A stretch of DNA of 64,000 nt from assembly GCA_015501055.1 (NCBI GenBank), contig JADNYV010000167.1, positions 1 through 64,000 on the forward strand, in the 5' to 3' direction. The notes beneath the pieces were generated by a model that ran no database searches, was not told the DNA's origin, and saw nothing but the letters and a program-made list of their open reading frames with translations. The stretch is from Mucidula mucida (lineage: Eukaryota; Basidiomycota; Agaricomycetes; Agaricales; Physalacriaceae). Below, piece by piece: positions 32,891 to 45,203 of this stretch; position 1 is the first letter of the stretch; every line of letters starts with the position of its first letter. A program made the position numbers and the translations under genes.

Positions 32891-34625
32891 ATGTCGACAG
32901 TGACCACCACAATGACCAGTATCTGGAAGAAGGGCAGCCCACAACCACCAATTGGGGGCTCAAAACTATACATGCCGGCTGCAGCGCCCCCTCCGTCGTC
33001 GTCACCCGCGTCGACCACGCTGTCTACCGTTCCATCGTCTCCGTCTTCGTCGCCGCTGAAAAAGCGCAAAAACGTTGGCTCATCCACCGAAAATCCAGCT
33101 CCAAAACGCGTTCGGGTCAAGCACAAGACGAAAAAACGCGCCAAGGACTCGGACGGTGGTTCCGAAGCGGACCCCGCCTCGTTGCCGGAGCCCATATTCT
33201 TTGCCAGCAGCAGCAGCAGCAGAAGCAGGTCAACTTCGACCCCTTTGGCGCCCAGAAAGACGCGCAAGTTGGCCGTAGACCGTCCGTACAATACCGATTC
33301 ACCCCGTTTATCGTCCTACGATACAATCAAGCCGCTATTGCGGACCTACAAATCTTGTACGCGTGTCGACCAGCCTTTTATGCGCATCTAACCTTGTCCT
33401 AGTCTTTCATAACCCAGACGACCCCGACGACTGGACATGGAAACCCCATCCCGACCGCCCACCCATAGGCGAGCTCGAGTATCCGAATGACCAGGCAACA
33501 GAGGAATTCATGCTCGTCGAGCCCAAGGACAAGGACCACTACAATCCTGTCTTCGACCTCGAGAACGCGCTGTACTCCATCATCGCCAATTACATGACTC
33601 CAGATCAGCAACGACAGTTCGGTACTCTACCGCGAACCGACTTCCAGTTCGAAGACGACGAGAACGAGGACGATAACGAGTTCCAACGTTCACTGTCTCC
33701 TCCGGGGCCTCCCAAGCCTCTGCACATCTTTCGCAGAGCAATCAACACCAGAAACGGACCACTGTTCATTTCGGCGCTCAACGAAATCAACAAACTCATA
33801 CGAAACCTCAAATACCCTTCATTGCCTAATGACATGTTTGACGATCCAGAGCGCAACTCCCTCATGTACAGCATCTCTACATGGAATCAGATTCCGAAAA
33901 AGGTGCTTCTCCAAATCCTAGAGGAGAACTACCAACGGAGTGTCGGGCCCCATGTCGCTAGTCTACGGCAGTACGAGGCTTTCTCAAGCGAGGTCTACGG
34001 AGAACTCATGCCGAGTTTGTTTTACGAGATCATCGAAAGCTGCAACCTAGACGAGAATTCGCTCTTCTTGGACCTTGGCAGCGGTGTTGGTAACCTGGTC
34101 GTTCAAGCCAGCTTACAAACCGGTTGCCGGAGCTATGGCATCGAACTGCAGGAGAGCGCCTCCCGTGTGGCGGAGAAGATGGTCCAGCACTTTCGGAGCC
34201 GGTGTGCCATGTGGGGGCTCAAGTGCGGCGACATACAGGTGGAGAGGGGAAGCATGCTCGAAAGTGCTCGCGTCGACGAATACATAAAGGAGGCCGATCT
34301 TGTCGTTGTCGACAACAAGATGTTCAAGGAGGTCCTTAACGAGTCCTTGAAGCCCAAATTTCTGGACTTGAAGGACGGTGCGATCGTCATCAGCCTAAAG
34401 CCCTTCTCTGCCGTTAACGCGCGGGTTACAGAACGGAATCTAGACGACATGTCCGCTATCTTTGAGGTGGAGGAGCGGTTCTATCGGAGTGGAGATGTTA
34501 GCTGGGGGAATAAACCGGGGTCATACTATGTGCACACCGTCAACAGGAACTCGTACGCGGATACGAGGTCGCGCTTTGAACAGTCGCGAAGCTCCAGCTC
34601 TAGAAGATCAAGGACATCTCGGTGA
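32891..34625 (+). CDS. Histone H3 lysine-79 methyltransferase Dot1
   Basis: Dot1 transfers methyl groups from S-adenosylmethionine to H3K79 in nucleosomes and acts in silencing and DNA-damage signalling. Exons 32891-33356 and 33403-34625 give 562 residues. The N-terminus is low-complexity Ser/Pro/Lys (KKRKNVGSST, KRVRVKHKTKKRAKD) and likely binds DNA or nucleosomes. The catalytic fold lies in the second exon: YEAFSSEVYGELMPSLFYEI, then motif I LDLGSGVGNLVVQASLQTGC (SAM binding), GIELQE, and VVDNKMF, where Dot1 enzymes have a conserved NN/DN-x-F. It ends VSWGNKPGSYYVHTV followed by a Ser/Arg tail. ATG 32891 was chosen because it is the first in frame. Confidence in the family is high. Confidence 0.93.
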
Positions 34626-35630
34626 TAGACAATTTGCATTACTACTTATCGTTATTCGCTCTCGAGTTTGTATATACTGATACCTATTGTTTAGTTAATT
34701 CGCGGTGTAGTTGTAAGTGTGTATCTTTATCTGGACAACTATCCTTGGCTTCCCTCAGTCACAGCACCTTCCTTTTGTCGCACAAATTATATGGCTCCTG
34801 CAGTGAGTCGTAAAAAAATTTGACTTCATCTTTTCAGTTTCTCGGGCTTGTTTCGTTATTTTCATCTTTGATGCTTACGACCACCTGAGCGCTGGGTCTG
34901 CGATGGGGAATGTGGCCCACAGTCTTCTGATGATAAAGCGGTCTTTTGTATATGAAGAGACCACAGGGTGCGAGGGTTGTTTCATCTTTCGTCCACATAT
35001 TCGCATGGACACCCTTTCTGGTGTGTACTGTGAGTAATATGAATGTCTACTGCTCGAGACTCACCAGAGCTATATTCTAGACGGAACCTTCGACTACCAT
35101 GCCCTCGTGGCGAGCCGCCCGCCCAGCGGGCGACCAACCATGTATGTGCGTTACCGCACACCGCTCAACCTCCGACAGAACGTCCATCAAGCATTGCTTT
35201 GCACCGGGATGTTGATACGCTGCATGACGCGTATTGTCCTAACTACGCTGGGTCTTGACGACTCTAGAGACGGTATGCATGGAAATTAACGCCTGTCGAT
35301 GCTTCTGTTCTCCGATCAGCACAGAATTTCTTGGTATCGAGATTTCCAAACGGTGGCCTGCATTAAGGTGAACGAAATTTCCCACCGCTCATCTCTCGAA
35401 CTGGGAGAAACTGATTTTATGATTATCCATTAGCGCCTCTCCTCGAGTATGGACAACCTTCTGATGTCGACTAGGACTCTGATCAACTTCTCGGTTGGGA
35501 AAGATCAGAATCCCTGTGGTCTTACCGCAGTTCAGTAACTGTGTGGGTATGGGTATGGCCACGATGATGATCAAAGAAGGACGCATTTCTCTAATATATA
35601 ACAGCGCCTGGGGCCTTCCGTGCCTACACA
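34626..35630. other. Intergenic, about 1 kb
   Basis: No convincing gene. Frames around 35043-35290 are short and without domain features. The last 100 bp (CTAATATATAACAGC at about 35590-35604) look like the core promoter of the hydrolase starting at 35631. Confidence 0.4.
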
Positions 35631-37182
35631 ATGAGCAGCAAGATATTCTTTCCCTCCTCCCCAGTGCCTATCAAGCTGAAAGACTCAGACTACAATGATG
35701 GAGCATCGACTGACCTAAGGACCGCATTGACGCAGTACTGTCCTGCAGTCCTACAGAAGTTCACGCCCCCGTGGTGGTTATTCAAGTACGTGCTCAGCTT
35801 CCCCTGGTCCATCCTTCCTCTGAACTGTTTCCAGTGGCCATCTGCAAACCGTCTATCTTGTGATGGGCAACTTCAGTAAGATTGATCTGGTAGTGTACCA
35901 TCGGTCGGTGAACCCGCATGGACAGGCCTAACCGATCACTGACAACAAGGTAGGATACATCTCGGCTTATTGGACGGCGGTACCTTGTGAGTCCTTGGCT
36001 ACATGTGGTCTTTTATTGACAAAACTCTGAAGAGGTTTGGATTTTACACCTCCCGATCACCAAGCACGGCTCAAGGACGAGACGCCTATTGTTGTCGTCC
36101 TGACCGGCCTAATGGGTGGATGCTTCGAGTATTACGTGAGGAGTGTATTATCCGTCGCGTGCGCGCCTGTAGAAGATGGAGGATTGGGCTATCGGGGCGT
36201 CGTGGTAAATTCACGAGGCTGTAAGTGCAACCTGTTTCAACAATGCGTCGTCATTGACATCGCGTAGGCGGCGGAGTTCCGATAACCTCTCAGCGGTGGT
36301 ATTCTGGAGGGTGCACAGAAGGTCTCCAGCAGGCCTTGATGTATCTTTCTCATCGCTATCCAGATGCTCCCTTGCTAGGGCTCGGCTTCTCCAGTGGCGC
36401 CAACGTCCTCGTGAGATATCTCGGAGAAGCTCAAGATCAGAGCCAAATACGTGCTGCATGTGTTTTAGGCTGCGTGAGTTTCCGTTGACCGTTGATTTGT
36501 GTTCGACATTGACGTTATGCAGCCATGGAATATTTCTGAAAACTACATATCTGTCAAGAATACAATACTTGGGCGTCTATGCTACATGCCCGTCACATCG
36601 AAAAGTATGATGGCCCTCCTGAAGCGGAACGCTGAGGGCCTATCTACCGGACCTGACACTCGCATCAGCAAAGCCGTGAACGACACGCTGGCTCTCAAGA
36701 ATCCGCGCTTGGACGATTTCGACAGGGTCTTCTCCAGCCAGATTGGCGGTCCACCCCCGTTATTTCCCTTTGACGACATCTTGGAGTACTACAAGTGGGC
36801 CTCAAGCCACACTGCGCTTCCGACCGTCAAAGTGCCACTGCTAACGATCAACGCAGCGGATGATCCTATCGTACGGAAACTTCCCGCACATGTCGATAAC
36901 CCCTACGTTGTCATGGTCGTCACTGCTGGTGGTGGACATTTGGGATGGTTCGAGAAGGGTCCTGGTTTGTTTGGGACTTCACGGTGGGTGACGAAGCCCG
37001 TTATTGAGTGGTTGAAGATGGCTGGAGAGCGTTTTGTTTTGGAAAAGCGGGGTGCGGCTATGTATATCGACAAGGAAGGGTTCGTACGGGTTCATGAAAG
37101 GGATGATCTTGGATGTAAGGTCGTTCCAGGCGGCGGGATCATTGATGAGAACGTACAGAATGCGCTGTATGAGGGGAATTGA
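35631..37182 (+). CDS. Alpha/beta hydrolase of the EHT1/EEB1-ABHD1/3 family
   Basis: Family members act as medium-chain acyl-ester synthases/hydrolases or phospholipases. Exons 35631-35785, 35835-35903, 35954-35986, 36033-36220, 36268-36473 and 36523-37182 give 436 residues. Blocks: NGHLQTVY near the N-terminus; VVLTGLMGG (oxyanion turn); VRSVLSVACAPVEDGGLGYR; VVVNSRGCGGVPITS; the nucleophile elbow GLGFSSGAN with the catalytic Ser; the acid in INAADDPIV; and the His in GGGHLGWF. The third exon is only 33 nt, and its acceptor was set at AAGGTAG because the earlier AG gives a stop. A second, N-terminally truncated copy lies inverted at 42867-43837. Substrate cannot be told from sequence. Confidence 0.88.
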
Positions 37183-37288
37183 CAGGGACCGTAGTGCGTT
37201 GGATTCGTGTACTTGTTTTGATATCTGACTTTGCTGTTTTGTGGCGTCCGCAGGTTGTTTGGTGCGATGGTAGTTCAGAATACAAATG
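36280..37288 (+). repeat. Inverted segmental duplication, arm 1
   Basis: From exon 5 of the hydrolase (about 36290) through the stop and about 100 bp of 3' flank (to CAGAATACAAATG at about 37288), this segment matches 42767-43785 in reverse orientation. Identity is roughly 85-90% by eye, intron included. The two arms are about 5.5 kb apart and enclose the J-protein and the seven-helix gene. Confidence 0.8.
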
Positions 37289-38190
37289 AAGGCCGCTTCT
37301 ACTCACGGACCTGTGTTCCTGATACAATGGGCGTACGGTTGCCTCTGATTAGCTTTCCCCGATTTCGAGTCCCACCTAAACAGGGCAAGTTCTAAATGGG
37401 TCCTGATCTTCACTGTGGGCAAGTGTGTTCTCGGTCAAGCTCTTCACCGGCCTGAACCTCTATTTAGTTCCCATCGTTCTGTCGCTTTCCTTTGGAACTC
37501 AAAAGATTGATCCAATTTGTATGTTCTGTTATAGATGCGGCAAGCTAAATTGCGCCACTCCTTACATCGGAGATCTTGATGTTTTACCGGAGTTTCTTCC
37601 ATCGAATTAAGTATTCACCATTGCAGAGCGTTTCGATGAATGCATCAGAAGAGGAACGAGCAATGGATCGTCGGGTGATGTGATTTGAGTTGAGATATGC
37701 GCGGTCATGACGGGATTGTTTGTGTACCATAGTTGTAATTGTTCGCTGCTACTGCACTGCGGAATAGATCACAAAACGGGTTTTTATTGTTAAAAGTTTA
37801 ATGAACGAAATGATCTTGTTCTTATGTAAATAGAAGGATTAATAGGAATGAGGCGCATAAAATGCACCATCGTAAAGGGCTGATTATCAGCACGTGTTTC
37901 CTTCACTGCTCTGGCAACTTGACTTTGGACCACCACCATCTCGGCCTCTGCCACCTACACCGTGCTCGTCGTTAGTAGTTCGCCATTCTTACATCGTGCT
38001 CATCGTTAGTGACAGCGTCCAGCGTTCTTCGCCTTGTTTACCATCGCGTTTTATCGCGTTGCAGACCGTTTTTCGCCACAATAAACGACGTAGTCAAGGG
38101 TCGGCGTTCTCGCGTTGTTTGGCGACAGCGTTTCTCTCCAACAAATCGGCCAAAAATTCCGATTACAGCAATTACTTTGATTCCTCCGTA
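37289..38190. other. Intergenic, J-protein upstream region
   Basis: No gene recognised. The frame of the J-protein stays open upstream of 38191 to about 37894 but contains no ATG, so it is probably untranslated leader. 37290-37890 holds only short frames. Confidence 0.4.
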
Positions 38191-40016
38191 ATGGTTAGCA
38201 AGAAAACGAAAATGGCGCGGCGAGCAGCAAAAGAGGCAGAGATAAGGTGCGTATCCAGACAGCCATGTCGACTTTGGATTGACCTCGATATATGCAGTCC
38301 CTCCGAAACGGTCCCCTCAGCCTCAGCCTCACCCACGCCCGAGCCGGAGAGTGCGCCTGCTCCCTTGAAAGAGGAAATAGACCCCATTACTCGCGCAGAA
38401 AAGATAAAAGAGCAGGGAAATGCCGCCTTTCGAAACAAAAGATACACAGAGGCCATTGACTTTTATACACAGGCGATAGGTACATGCAGACGACCGGATG
38501 GTTACATTACTCTCGCGCTGACAGCCGTCCTTCAGAACTGAACCCGCTCGAGCCAGCCTACTTGACGAATCGCGCCGCCTCAAGTATGGCTTTGAAGCGC
38601 TTCCGCCGTGCTCTCGACGACTGTCAGCAAGCCGCAACCTTACAATCACGATCTCCATCCGCGAAAACACTGCTCCGCCTGGCACGCTGTCAGGCTGCCC
38701 TAGGCTTGGCCACACCAGCGCTGTCAACGCTGAGGACGATTGACCCTCAGGATGACGCGGTTACACAGCTCAGAAGGAAGCTGAATGACCTAGAGGGGCA
38801 TCTCCGCAACTTTGATTCGTCACGCAAAAAGAAAGACTGGGGCATGGCGCGTTTGTCGCTGGAGAAATGCGAGCAGTGCATTGAGGCCGAGGGCGATGAG
38901 GTCCCGACAGACTGGAGAATCTGGCGGGTCGAACTTGAGCTTGCCAAGGGTAACTGGGACGCCGCTAATCAAGCCGCAAAGTGTGTTTAGTTCCTTCCTG
39001 TTGCCAATCGAATACTTATCAGTGTAGCAATGCCCTTCGGATGAGTCCAAACTCTCCAGAAGTGTTATCGCTGCGGGGTCTGGTGCTGTTCCTCGACGGA
39101 AAGCTTACGGCAGCGGCAACTCATGCGGGCAACGCGTTGCGTCTCGATCCATCCTACGAGCCTGCTCAGCGACTTCGGAAGCGCATAAAAGACGTAGAGC
39201 GTCTCAAGGACGAAGGGAACAACGCTTTCAAACTCGGCCAACACCAGCAGGCTATTGAGAAGTATGGTGAAGCAATTGACCGCATTGGAAGTGCAGAAGA
39301 GGAAGGAAAGGGCGGTCAAATTCGTGCAACCCTTCTCTCTAATCGTGCAACAACCTTGGTCAAGGTATTAAATTTGCTCCCTTTCAGTGACCCGTCTGAT
39401 ATATTTGCAGTTGAATAAACATGAAGAGGCACTTGAGGATATCGAAGCTTCGTTGTTGTTATCGTCCAAGTCCTTCAAAGTATACAGGACGCGTGCCCGT
39501 ATTCATCTTCACCTCGAGGCCTACGATAAAGCTGTCGCAGATTTCACATCTGCTATCCAATACGCGCAGGACGATGTTGGATACTCAAGCGAACGCGATA
39601 TCCGAGAGCTCAAGTCGGACCTCAAAAAGGCCGAGGCGGCTTTGAAACGCAGTAAGACGAAGGATTACTACAAGATCCTTGGCGTCCAGCGCGACTGCAC
39701 TGAGATCGAGATCAAGAAGGCGTATCGCCGCGAGAGCTTGAAGCACCATCCTGATAAAGGTGGTGACGAGGAAAAGTTCAAGCTCGTCGTGGAGGCGCAC
39801 AGTGTGCTCTCGGATCCGGATCGCAGGGAGAGGTACGACATGGGCGATGACGAGGACGGGTTGAACGATGGCGGCTTTGGTGGTGGCGGGATGGGTGGAA
39901 TGAGCCAGGCTGATCTTGCCAACTTGTTTGCGCAGTTCTCTGGTGGCGGATTTGGGGGATCCAGAGGCGGCGGCTTTGGCCATTCCCATGGGTATTCGCA
40001 AGGCTTTTCATTCTAG
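38191..40016 (+). CDS. TPR and J-domain co-chaperone (DNAJC7/TPR2-like)
   Basis: A co-chaperone that passes clients between Hsp90 and Hsp70, binding both through TPRs and stimulating Hsp70 ATPase through the J domain. Exons 38191-38246, 38298-38479, 38536-38980, 39028-39364 and 39411-40016 give 541 residues. A basic, Pro/Ala-rich N-terminus is followed by a first TPR group starting [20 protein letters not shown] and a second starting [20 protein letters not shown]. The J domain is near the C-terminus ([20 protein letters not shown], then KHHPDKGG with the HPD tripeptide intact). The tail is Gly/Phe-rich ([20 protein letters not shown]), with no zinc-binding cysteines. The order TPR-J-G/F matches DNAJC7. 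ATG 38191 is the first in frame. Confidence 0.93.
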
Positions 40017-40704
40017 ATGATATATATATAATCGCTTTTAGTATTATAAATACCCCACTAACGGCTATGTGCTTTCATGGTAGCGGTGCGGTGAACGTTT
40101 GCAGTGCCAGTGAATGCAGAGCTTCAGTGTTCACCATAATACACCACTTCAACAATCTCAGAATCAAGCTCAAATCTCAAAATTTACATGGACAAGCACC
40201 ACGAGGGGTGCAAACATGGGTGTCCGTACTGCGTCAATTCCAATGAACTCTCAGTCGCCTAGCGACACGCATGTTCACACCCGGCGAAGAAAGGACACAC
40301 ATGGACTTGACCAGCGAAGATCAGCTTCGCCCAGTTTGACAGATGAACGCTGAGAACAAAGGTTTGAACATCTAGATATCGACGAACCCTGTGCTGTTCC
40401 GAGAACAGTTACCGAGAGTGGAGCTGATACTCGTCATGGGGCGCAGAACCTGCGCGTGATGTAGTCTCGTAAACCAGCCTCTACGAGCGAGCAAAAGAGA
40501 ATGCGCGTATCTCTCTGTGTAGACGCGTGATGGATGTATTAGCTGGCGTTGTACGAAACTTCCCAACTCGACGTGATGGTTAAGAACAGAGCCACAAACC
40601 CGATGGCCCAGGCTTAAGTTACAATACAGATCTTGTACATACACTTAGATGGTACTACAGGATGCTCTCCAGCATCAGGCACTTCTCCACGACAGATACA
40701 TTGA
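40017..40704. other. Intergenic between convergent genes
   Basis: 688 bp between the J-protein stop and the stop of the minus-strand seven-helix gene. Only 3' untranslated sequence is expected. An ATATATATA run follows the J-protein stop. Nothing else was seen. Confidence 0.5.
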
Positions 40705-42160
40705 CTACACATCCAAATAGTCGTCTTTGGCGCTCCGTCTCATCGGCATCTCCAATGCATCAGGTATTTGCCTGAGACTGTCGCGATTATTCGTTTTGCT
40801 AACAAACAAGTCGCGATAAAACTTCAAAATATCCTAACGCAAGATGAGTTGGCCAAACGAGGAAGTAGCGAATCAACAGACCTTCTGCGTACCAAAAATG
40901 ATAGCAATCACAATACAGACTGTATCAAGGAGGGTTAGCATCAGCCCAGGAGCTCAAGTAAACTAGCGTACACGTTGGAAACAGGAGCACCCAGTACGGA
41001 GAGAACGCAGTTGTGGAGATGAGTGCTACAGCGCTCAAACTGACCAAACACGATCAACACTAAGTCGTCAGGGAATTAGAAAGCTTTGCTTACCCAATCC
41101 CCAGGGCAGTGTACAAAGAGAAAAGAACAGTGCGGAAGAAGAGACTGGCTGGGAACATGGCATCATTGGTGGATCGATGCAAACCCAGCTCTCTTCTCGT
41201 CACGATCAGCATATGGAGCATGACAACTAAGGGCCTGTCTCAGTACCATTGCTGAAATTCATAGATGCCTTACCTTCCAGGACCAAGGCAGTTAGAAATG
41301 TGAACAGGCCGACAACACCCGTGATGTAGTATCTGATAAACACTGGGTCAGCAAATAACACACGTATCTGGTGATAACTGACGGGTACGATACCGTGGCG
41401 TAGCAATAGACGTGAGATGGGTTCCGTACAATTATGCTGTGATCCAAAAGACCCGACTGTAATGCAGACATCAGTACGTGCATCCTGCTACCAGGAAAGG
41501 GGGAAACCAACCACAAAAACTTCGCAGAAAATCGCAAAGTAGAAGATGAGAGGAATAGCGATGAACTAGAAACGTAATGAGTCCAGTCGCCAGTCGTATC
41601 ATCATCTCATACCCATTTCGATGACTCACGACGCCCACGGCCAACGCTCCTCACTGCATCGAATAAGATGATATACAGCTACACAGGCGATGGTCAGTAT
41701 AGCTTACAGAGGACAGGTGTCGGCTCACCTCTGAAGTAAACGACAAAGAAAGGCTGCTGGTCCTAAATCACATATATCACGACTTGGCTTCGATCAATGA
41801 AGGAACGCAGAACTCACAGTACAGGTGCGCCGTATATCATGGACGCCTGCAATAGGCACAGCCCAAAAGCAGGCTCCTCCCCGAACTGACGACCCACGAT
41901 CAGGAAGAAGGACACGGAGTAGACGAGGCCAGCGATCATCAACGCGAACCACGTCCTGAGTCGGTATATCTCTGTCGATCGCCAGGCCGGAACGAGCACA
42001 ATGACTATCGCAACGATGCCTATGACAACCATGGCGTCAAAGGCCGCCACGACAGTGTGGTAGTCGACGGTTCCATCTACAAGCCCTGGTGAGTCTTGCA
42101 CACGTGGGACTGGAAAGTAGGAAAGTACACACCAGTGCCAGAGAGCTCGTCCATGCCCAT
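40705..42160 (-). CDS. Seven-helix membrane protein, agaricomycete family, copy 1
   Basis: Minus-strand gene from an ATG at 42160 (MGMDELSGTG) to a TAG at 40705-40707, with about ten short GT-AG introns. Hydrophobic segments in order include FDAMVVIGIVAIVIVLVPAW, WFALMIAGLVYSVSFFLIVG, FIAIPLIFYFAIFCEVFV, ITGVVGLFTFLTALVLE, FRTVLFSLYTALGIGLSAV and VCIVIAIIFGTQK, followed by a hydrophilic tail beginning DILKFYRD. The paralogue at 57258-58731 shares the layout, including FGLCLLQA/HGLCFAQA and FGTQK-DIL. It looks like a receptor-type integral membrane protein, but it is not a recognisable STE3 pheromone receptor. Ligand and function unknown. Confidence 0.75.
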
Positions 42161-42766
42161 ACGTCAAAGAATCGCCAGCGACAGGAAGGTGAACGAAAGA
42201 TGACACGAAGGCTCCCGCATCTAATGTGTCTATATAAGAGACCGCTCTATCATCAACGGACCGTGGGCCACAGTTCCCATGTACTTGGATCTAGCTTGGG
42301 TGGTCGTAACCATCAAAGATGAGACAACGAAACATGTTCTGGTGATCATCGACAAGAAGCGGAAAAGATGCTGTCAATTTTGTTCAACACTTTCAGTGCA
42401 CGTGAACAATGATTCGCTTGCGAGCGTTCAAGCCCATCATCACATTGCATAGACGACCGCGAGCGCGGGCCGGAACGCGTGAGCACGGACTCACCTCGGT
42501 CGCTAATATGTGGCAGGAGTGAGCAGCCCCAACTCATACTCATACTCATACTCACCGCCGTCTTATCTCCTATTTCGTGGTCACAAAGGATGTCTATTTT
42601 GCAAAGTTCAGAGACTAGTAATTCATTGGCGAACCGCACTGACGCGCTTGGTAGGTAGAAATTTGAAACTTGCCTGTTCAGGTACCGCAAAACGGATGTT
42701 GACTATATCAGAGCTAGACTGTCAAGAGTGTGGCGGGAATACAGGTCCGTGGGTAGAAGCGTTGTG
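42161..42766. other. Intergenic
   Basis: Upstream of the seven-helix gene and downstream of the truncated hydrolase. Contains a short run of CATACT repeats near 42535-42555. No gene seen. Confidence 0.4.
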
Positions 42767-43785
42767 CATTTGAATTCTCAACTACCATTGCACCAAACAA
42801 TCTGCGGACGCCACAGAACAGCAAAATCAGACATCGGAACACAAACGTGTGCATGAATCCAGCGCACTACAGTCCCTGCCATTTTCCCTCATATAGCGCA
42901 TTCTGTACGTTCTCATCAACAATCCCGCCGCCTGGAACGACCTTGCATCCAAGATCATCCCTTTCATGAACCCGTACGAACCCTTCCTTGTCGATATACA
43001 TAGCCGCACCCCGCTTTTCCAAAACAAAACGCTCTCCAGCCATCTCTAACCACTCAATAATAGGCTTCGTCACCCACCGTGATGTCCCAAACAAACCAGG
43101 ACCCTTCCCGAACCATCCCAAATGCCCACCACCGGAAGTGACGACCATGACGACGTGAGGGTTATCGACATGTGCGGGAAGGCTCCGTACGATAGGATCA
43201 TCCGCTGCGTTGATCGTTAGCAGTGGTACTTCGACGGTCGGAAGCGCAGTATGGCTTGAGGCCCACTTGTAGTACTCCAAGATGTCGTCAAAGGGAAATA
43301 GTGGGGCTGGACCGCCAGTCTGGCTGGTGAACACTCTGTCGAAGTCGTCCAACCGCGGGTTCTTGAGGGCCAACGTGTCGTTCACAACTTTGCTGACGCG
43401 CGTGTCAGGCCCGGTGGATAGGCCCTCAGCGTTCCGCTTCAAAAGCATCATCAGATTCCTCGTCAAGCCCTGCGAGTATACGAGACGTCCAAGTAGCGTA
43501 CTCTTGAGAGATACATTGTTCGCAGAAAGATTCCATGGCTGGCACATAACATCCTCAGTGCTAACATGATTGATTGAGTGACAACGGAACTCACACAGCC
43601 TAAAACACACGCAGCAGATATTCGGCTCTGATCTCGAGCTTCACCGAGATATTTCGTGAGCACATTCGCGCCTACGGAGAAGCCGAGGCCAAGCAAGGGA
43701 GCGTCTGGATAGCGATGCGCAAGATACATCAAGGCCTGCTGAAAATCTTCTGTGCATCCTCCGGAATACCAAGACGAAATGGATG
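42767..43785 (-). repeat. Inverted segmental duplication, arm 2
   Basis: Reverse-orientation match to 36280-37288. Homology starts inside exon 5 of the hydrolase, at TGGTATTC near 43780, and runs past the stop codon into matching 3' flank. This shows a DNA-level rather than an RNA-mediated duplication, because the intron is kept. Confidence 0.8.
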
Positions 43786-43837
43786 CATTGTTATGCGCTA
43801 TGTGGTCAATCTGCGAGACAAAGGGCACCCACCCCAC
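42867..43837 (-). pseudogene. Alpha/beta hydrolase copy 2, lacking its N-terminal half
   Basis: Open minus-strand exons (about 43837-43611 and 43554-42867, joined by a GT-AG intron) encode from WYSGGCTEDFQQALMYLAHR to a stop at 42867. The nucleophile elbow GLGFSVGAN, the acid INAADDPIV and the His GGGHLGWF are all kept, with no stop or frameshift in about 900 bp. Missing are NGHLQT, the oxyanion turn and the promoter of copy 1. The sequence before the homology break (MGWVPFVSQIDHIAHNN) comes from elsewhere; its first codon needs checking. Because the frame is undamaged, either the duplication is recent or a shortened protein is made. A pseudogene is more likely. Confidence 0.7.
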
Positions 43838-45203
43838 TCTGCACGATGATGGTTCAGGTTAGAGCTGTAGAGAACTCAACGTCGGCACGTGATCGTGAAC
43901 AACTTTCCCAGTTTGGCCGGAACCTAGGGGCTCTTTCCGTCTTCTGCGCCACCAATCAGCCCGTTGACACTCTCAGCCTACAGTTGATTGGGTGAAAAAA
44001 ATTCTAGTTTTGCCTCAGTCTTTTGGGCGAATCCTCCGTCTTCCCTTGATCCTACCCCTCATGACTAGTTCAGCGTAACCGCATCGACAGTCCCAGGCTT
44101 GTGTGTCCATTGCCCGGACATAGTTGTGAGCGTTCGTTTTCAACGGGAATAGCTGAGCGATGTAGGCACTTGACCGCAGTGGCAGTGGGGTTCACGGTTA
44201 TCTACTGACAGGTGTGGCGGCCGTCGATACTATTCGTTCGCTATGATGCTTTCGGTCCGACTGAGAGCCACCGTTCTGGATTTAGCATCCACTTCTAAAT
44301 TGCGGGACATTCTGCACCGTTTATCAGACGGTATGTACCTCCATCGGAGTCCATGGCAACAGTGCGAAGATGGCAAGGAGATTGAGTGCGCCACTGCACG
44401 TCATGCATTGACGCGTCCAACTCTCTTAACGCCATCATAGTCCGCAATCGCGGAGCATTCCGTGAGCCACGAACGATATGTCTCTAGGATGTCTCACACA
44501 CAATTGTACATTTTTCCGCTGCCAAGACTGCCTCAGCACGATGCACTGCAACATGTGTACCACGAGCGATTGCCCCGGCAGTCAAGACGGTAAGCGCTTC
44601 GATTCTTCTTCGACTAGGATGTAGTTGTGTACGTCCTGGACAACGTCGAACACCTTTCTCTTGTATCGTAAGATCTTTGAATTTTCAATACATTCTCAGG
44701 AGATGATATTGAAGAAGATTCAGTAGGGACCTGACCGCCATCTCATACTCGAAATGGCACCTCTTCGACTTGGCAAGGGTTTCCTTGTTTCAATCAAAGT
44801 GCTGGGCTCTCAGCTCGAATGAGCGCGGGATGCTCTGGGCGACCTGGTTAGTATGTGCGCGAATCGTGAAGATCTCTTCGTGTCGGACGATATGATGATT
44901 TGCCTTTAATGATTGTTTGAAAAGAGCGGTGCATAATGAGCTCCTGATTTTGAGAGTAAGCGTCTATCTGACAAGCGACCTTCATGCGCAAACAGTGCCC
45001 TAACACCGCATACTTTCAATTATAATATACCTCCAACTTTGGGAGCGGAGTTGGCTGACATCAATTTCTATTACTCACTGCTGAGGCTGACCGCGTCGGC
45101 GGAGGCTCGACCATGACCGGATGCATTTGCCGGTGGCGGTGCCCACGAAGGTTTATGACGCGCTCTCGCAGCGAACGCCTTGTTTTCTTCCTCCACATTG
45201 TCA
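43838..45203. other. Intergenic, about 1.4 kb
   Basis: No supported gene. A plus-strand frame at 44243-44330 ends at a GTATGT donor and another stretch reaches a GTAAGC at about 44591, so a small broken gene is possible, but neither piece has a recognisable domain. Confidence 0.35.

Noticed and set aside
32569..33291. A 240-codon minus-strand open frame
   Set aside because: It is antisense to the low-complexity N-terminal exon of DOT1. Its composition (runs of Leu, Asp and Gly) mirrors the Ser/Pro/Lys repeats on the other strand.
44243..44900. A possible small gene with GTATGT and GTAAGC donors
   Set aside because: The pieces could not be joined into a continuous frame and have no recognisable domain; recorded only as intergenic.
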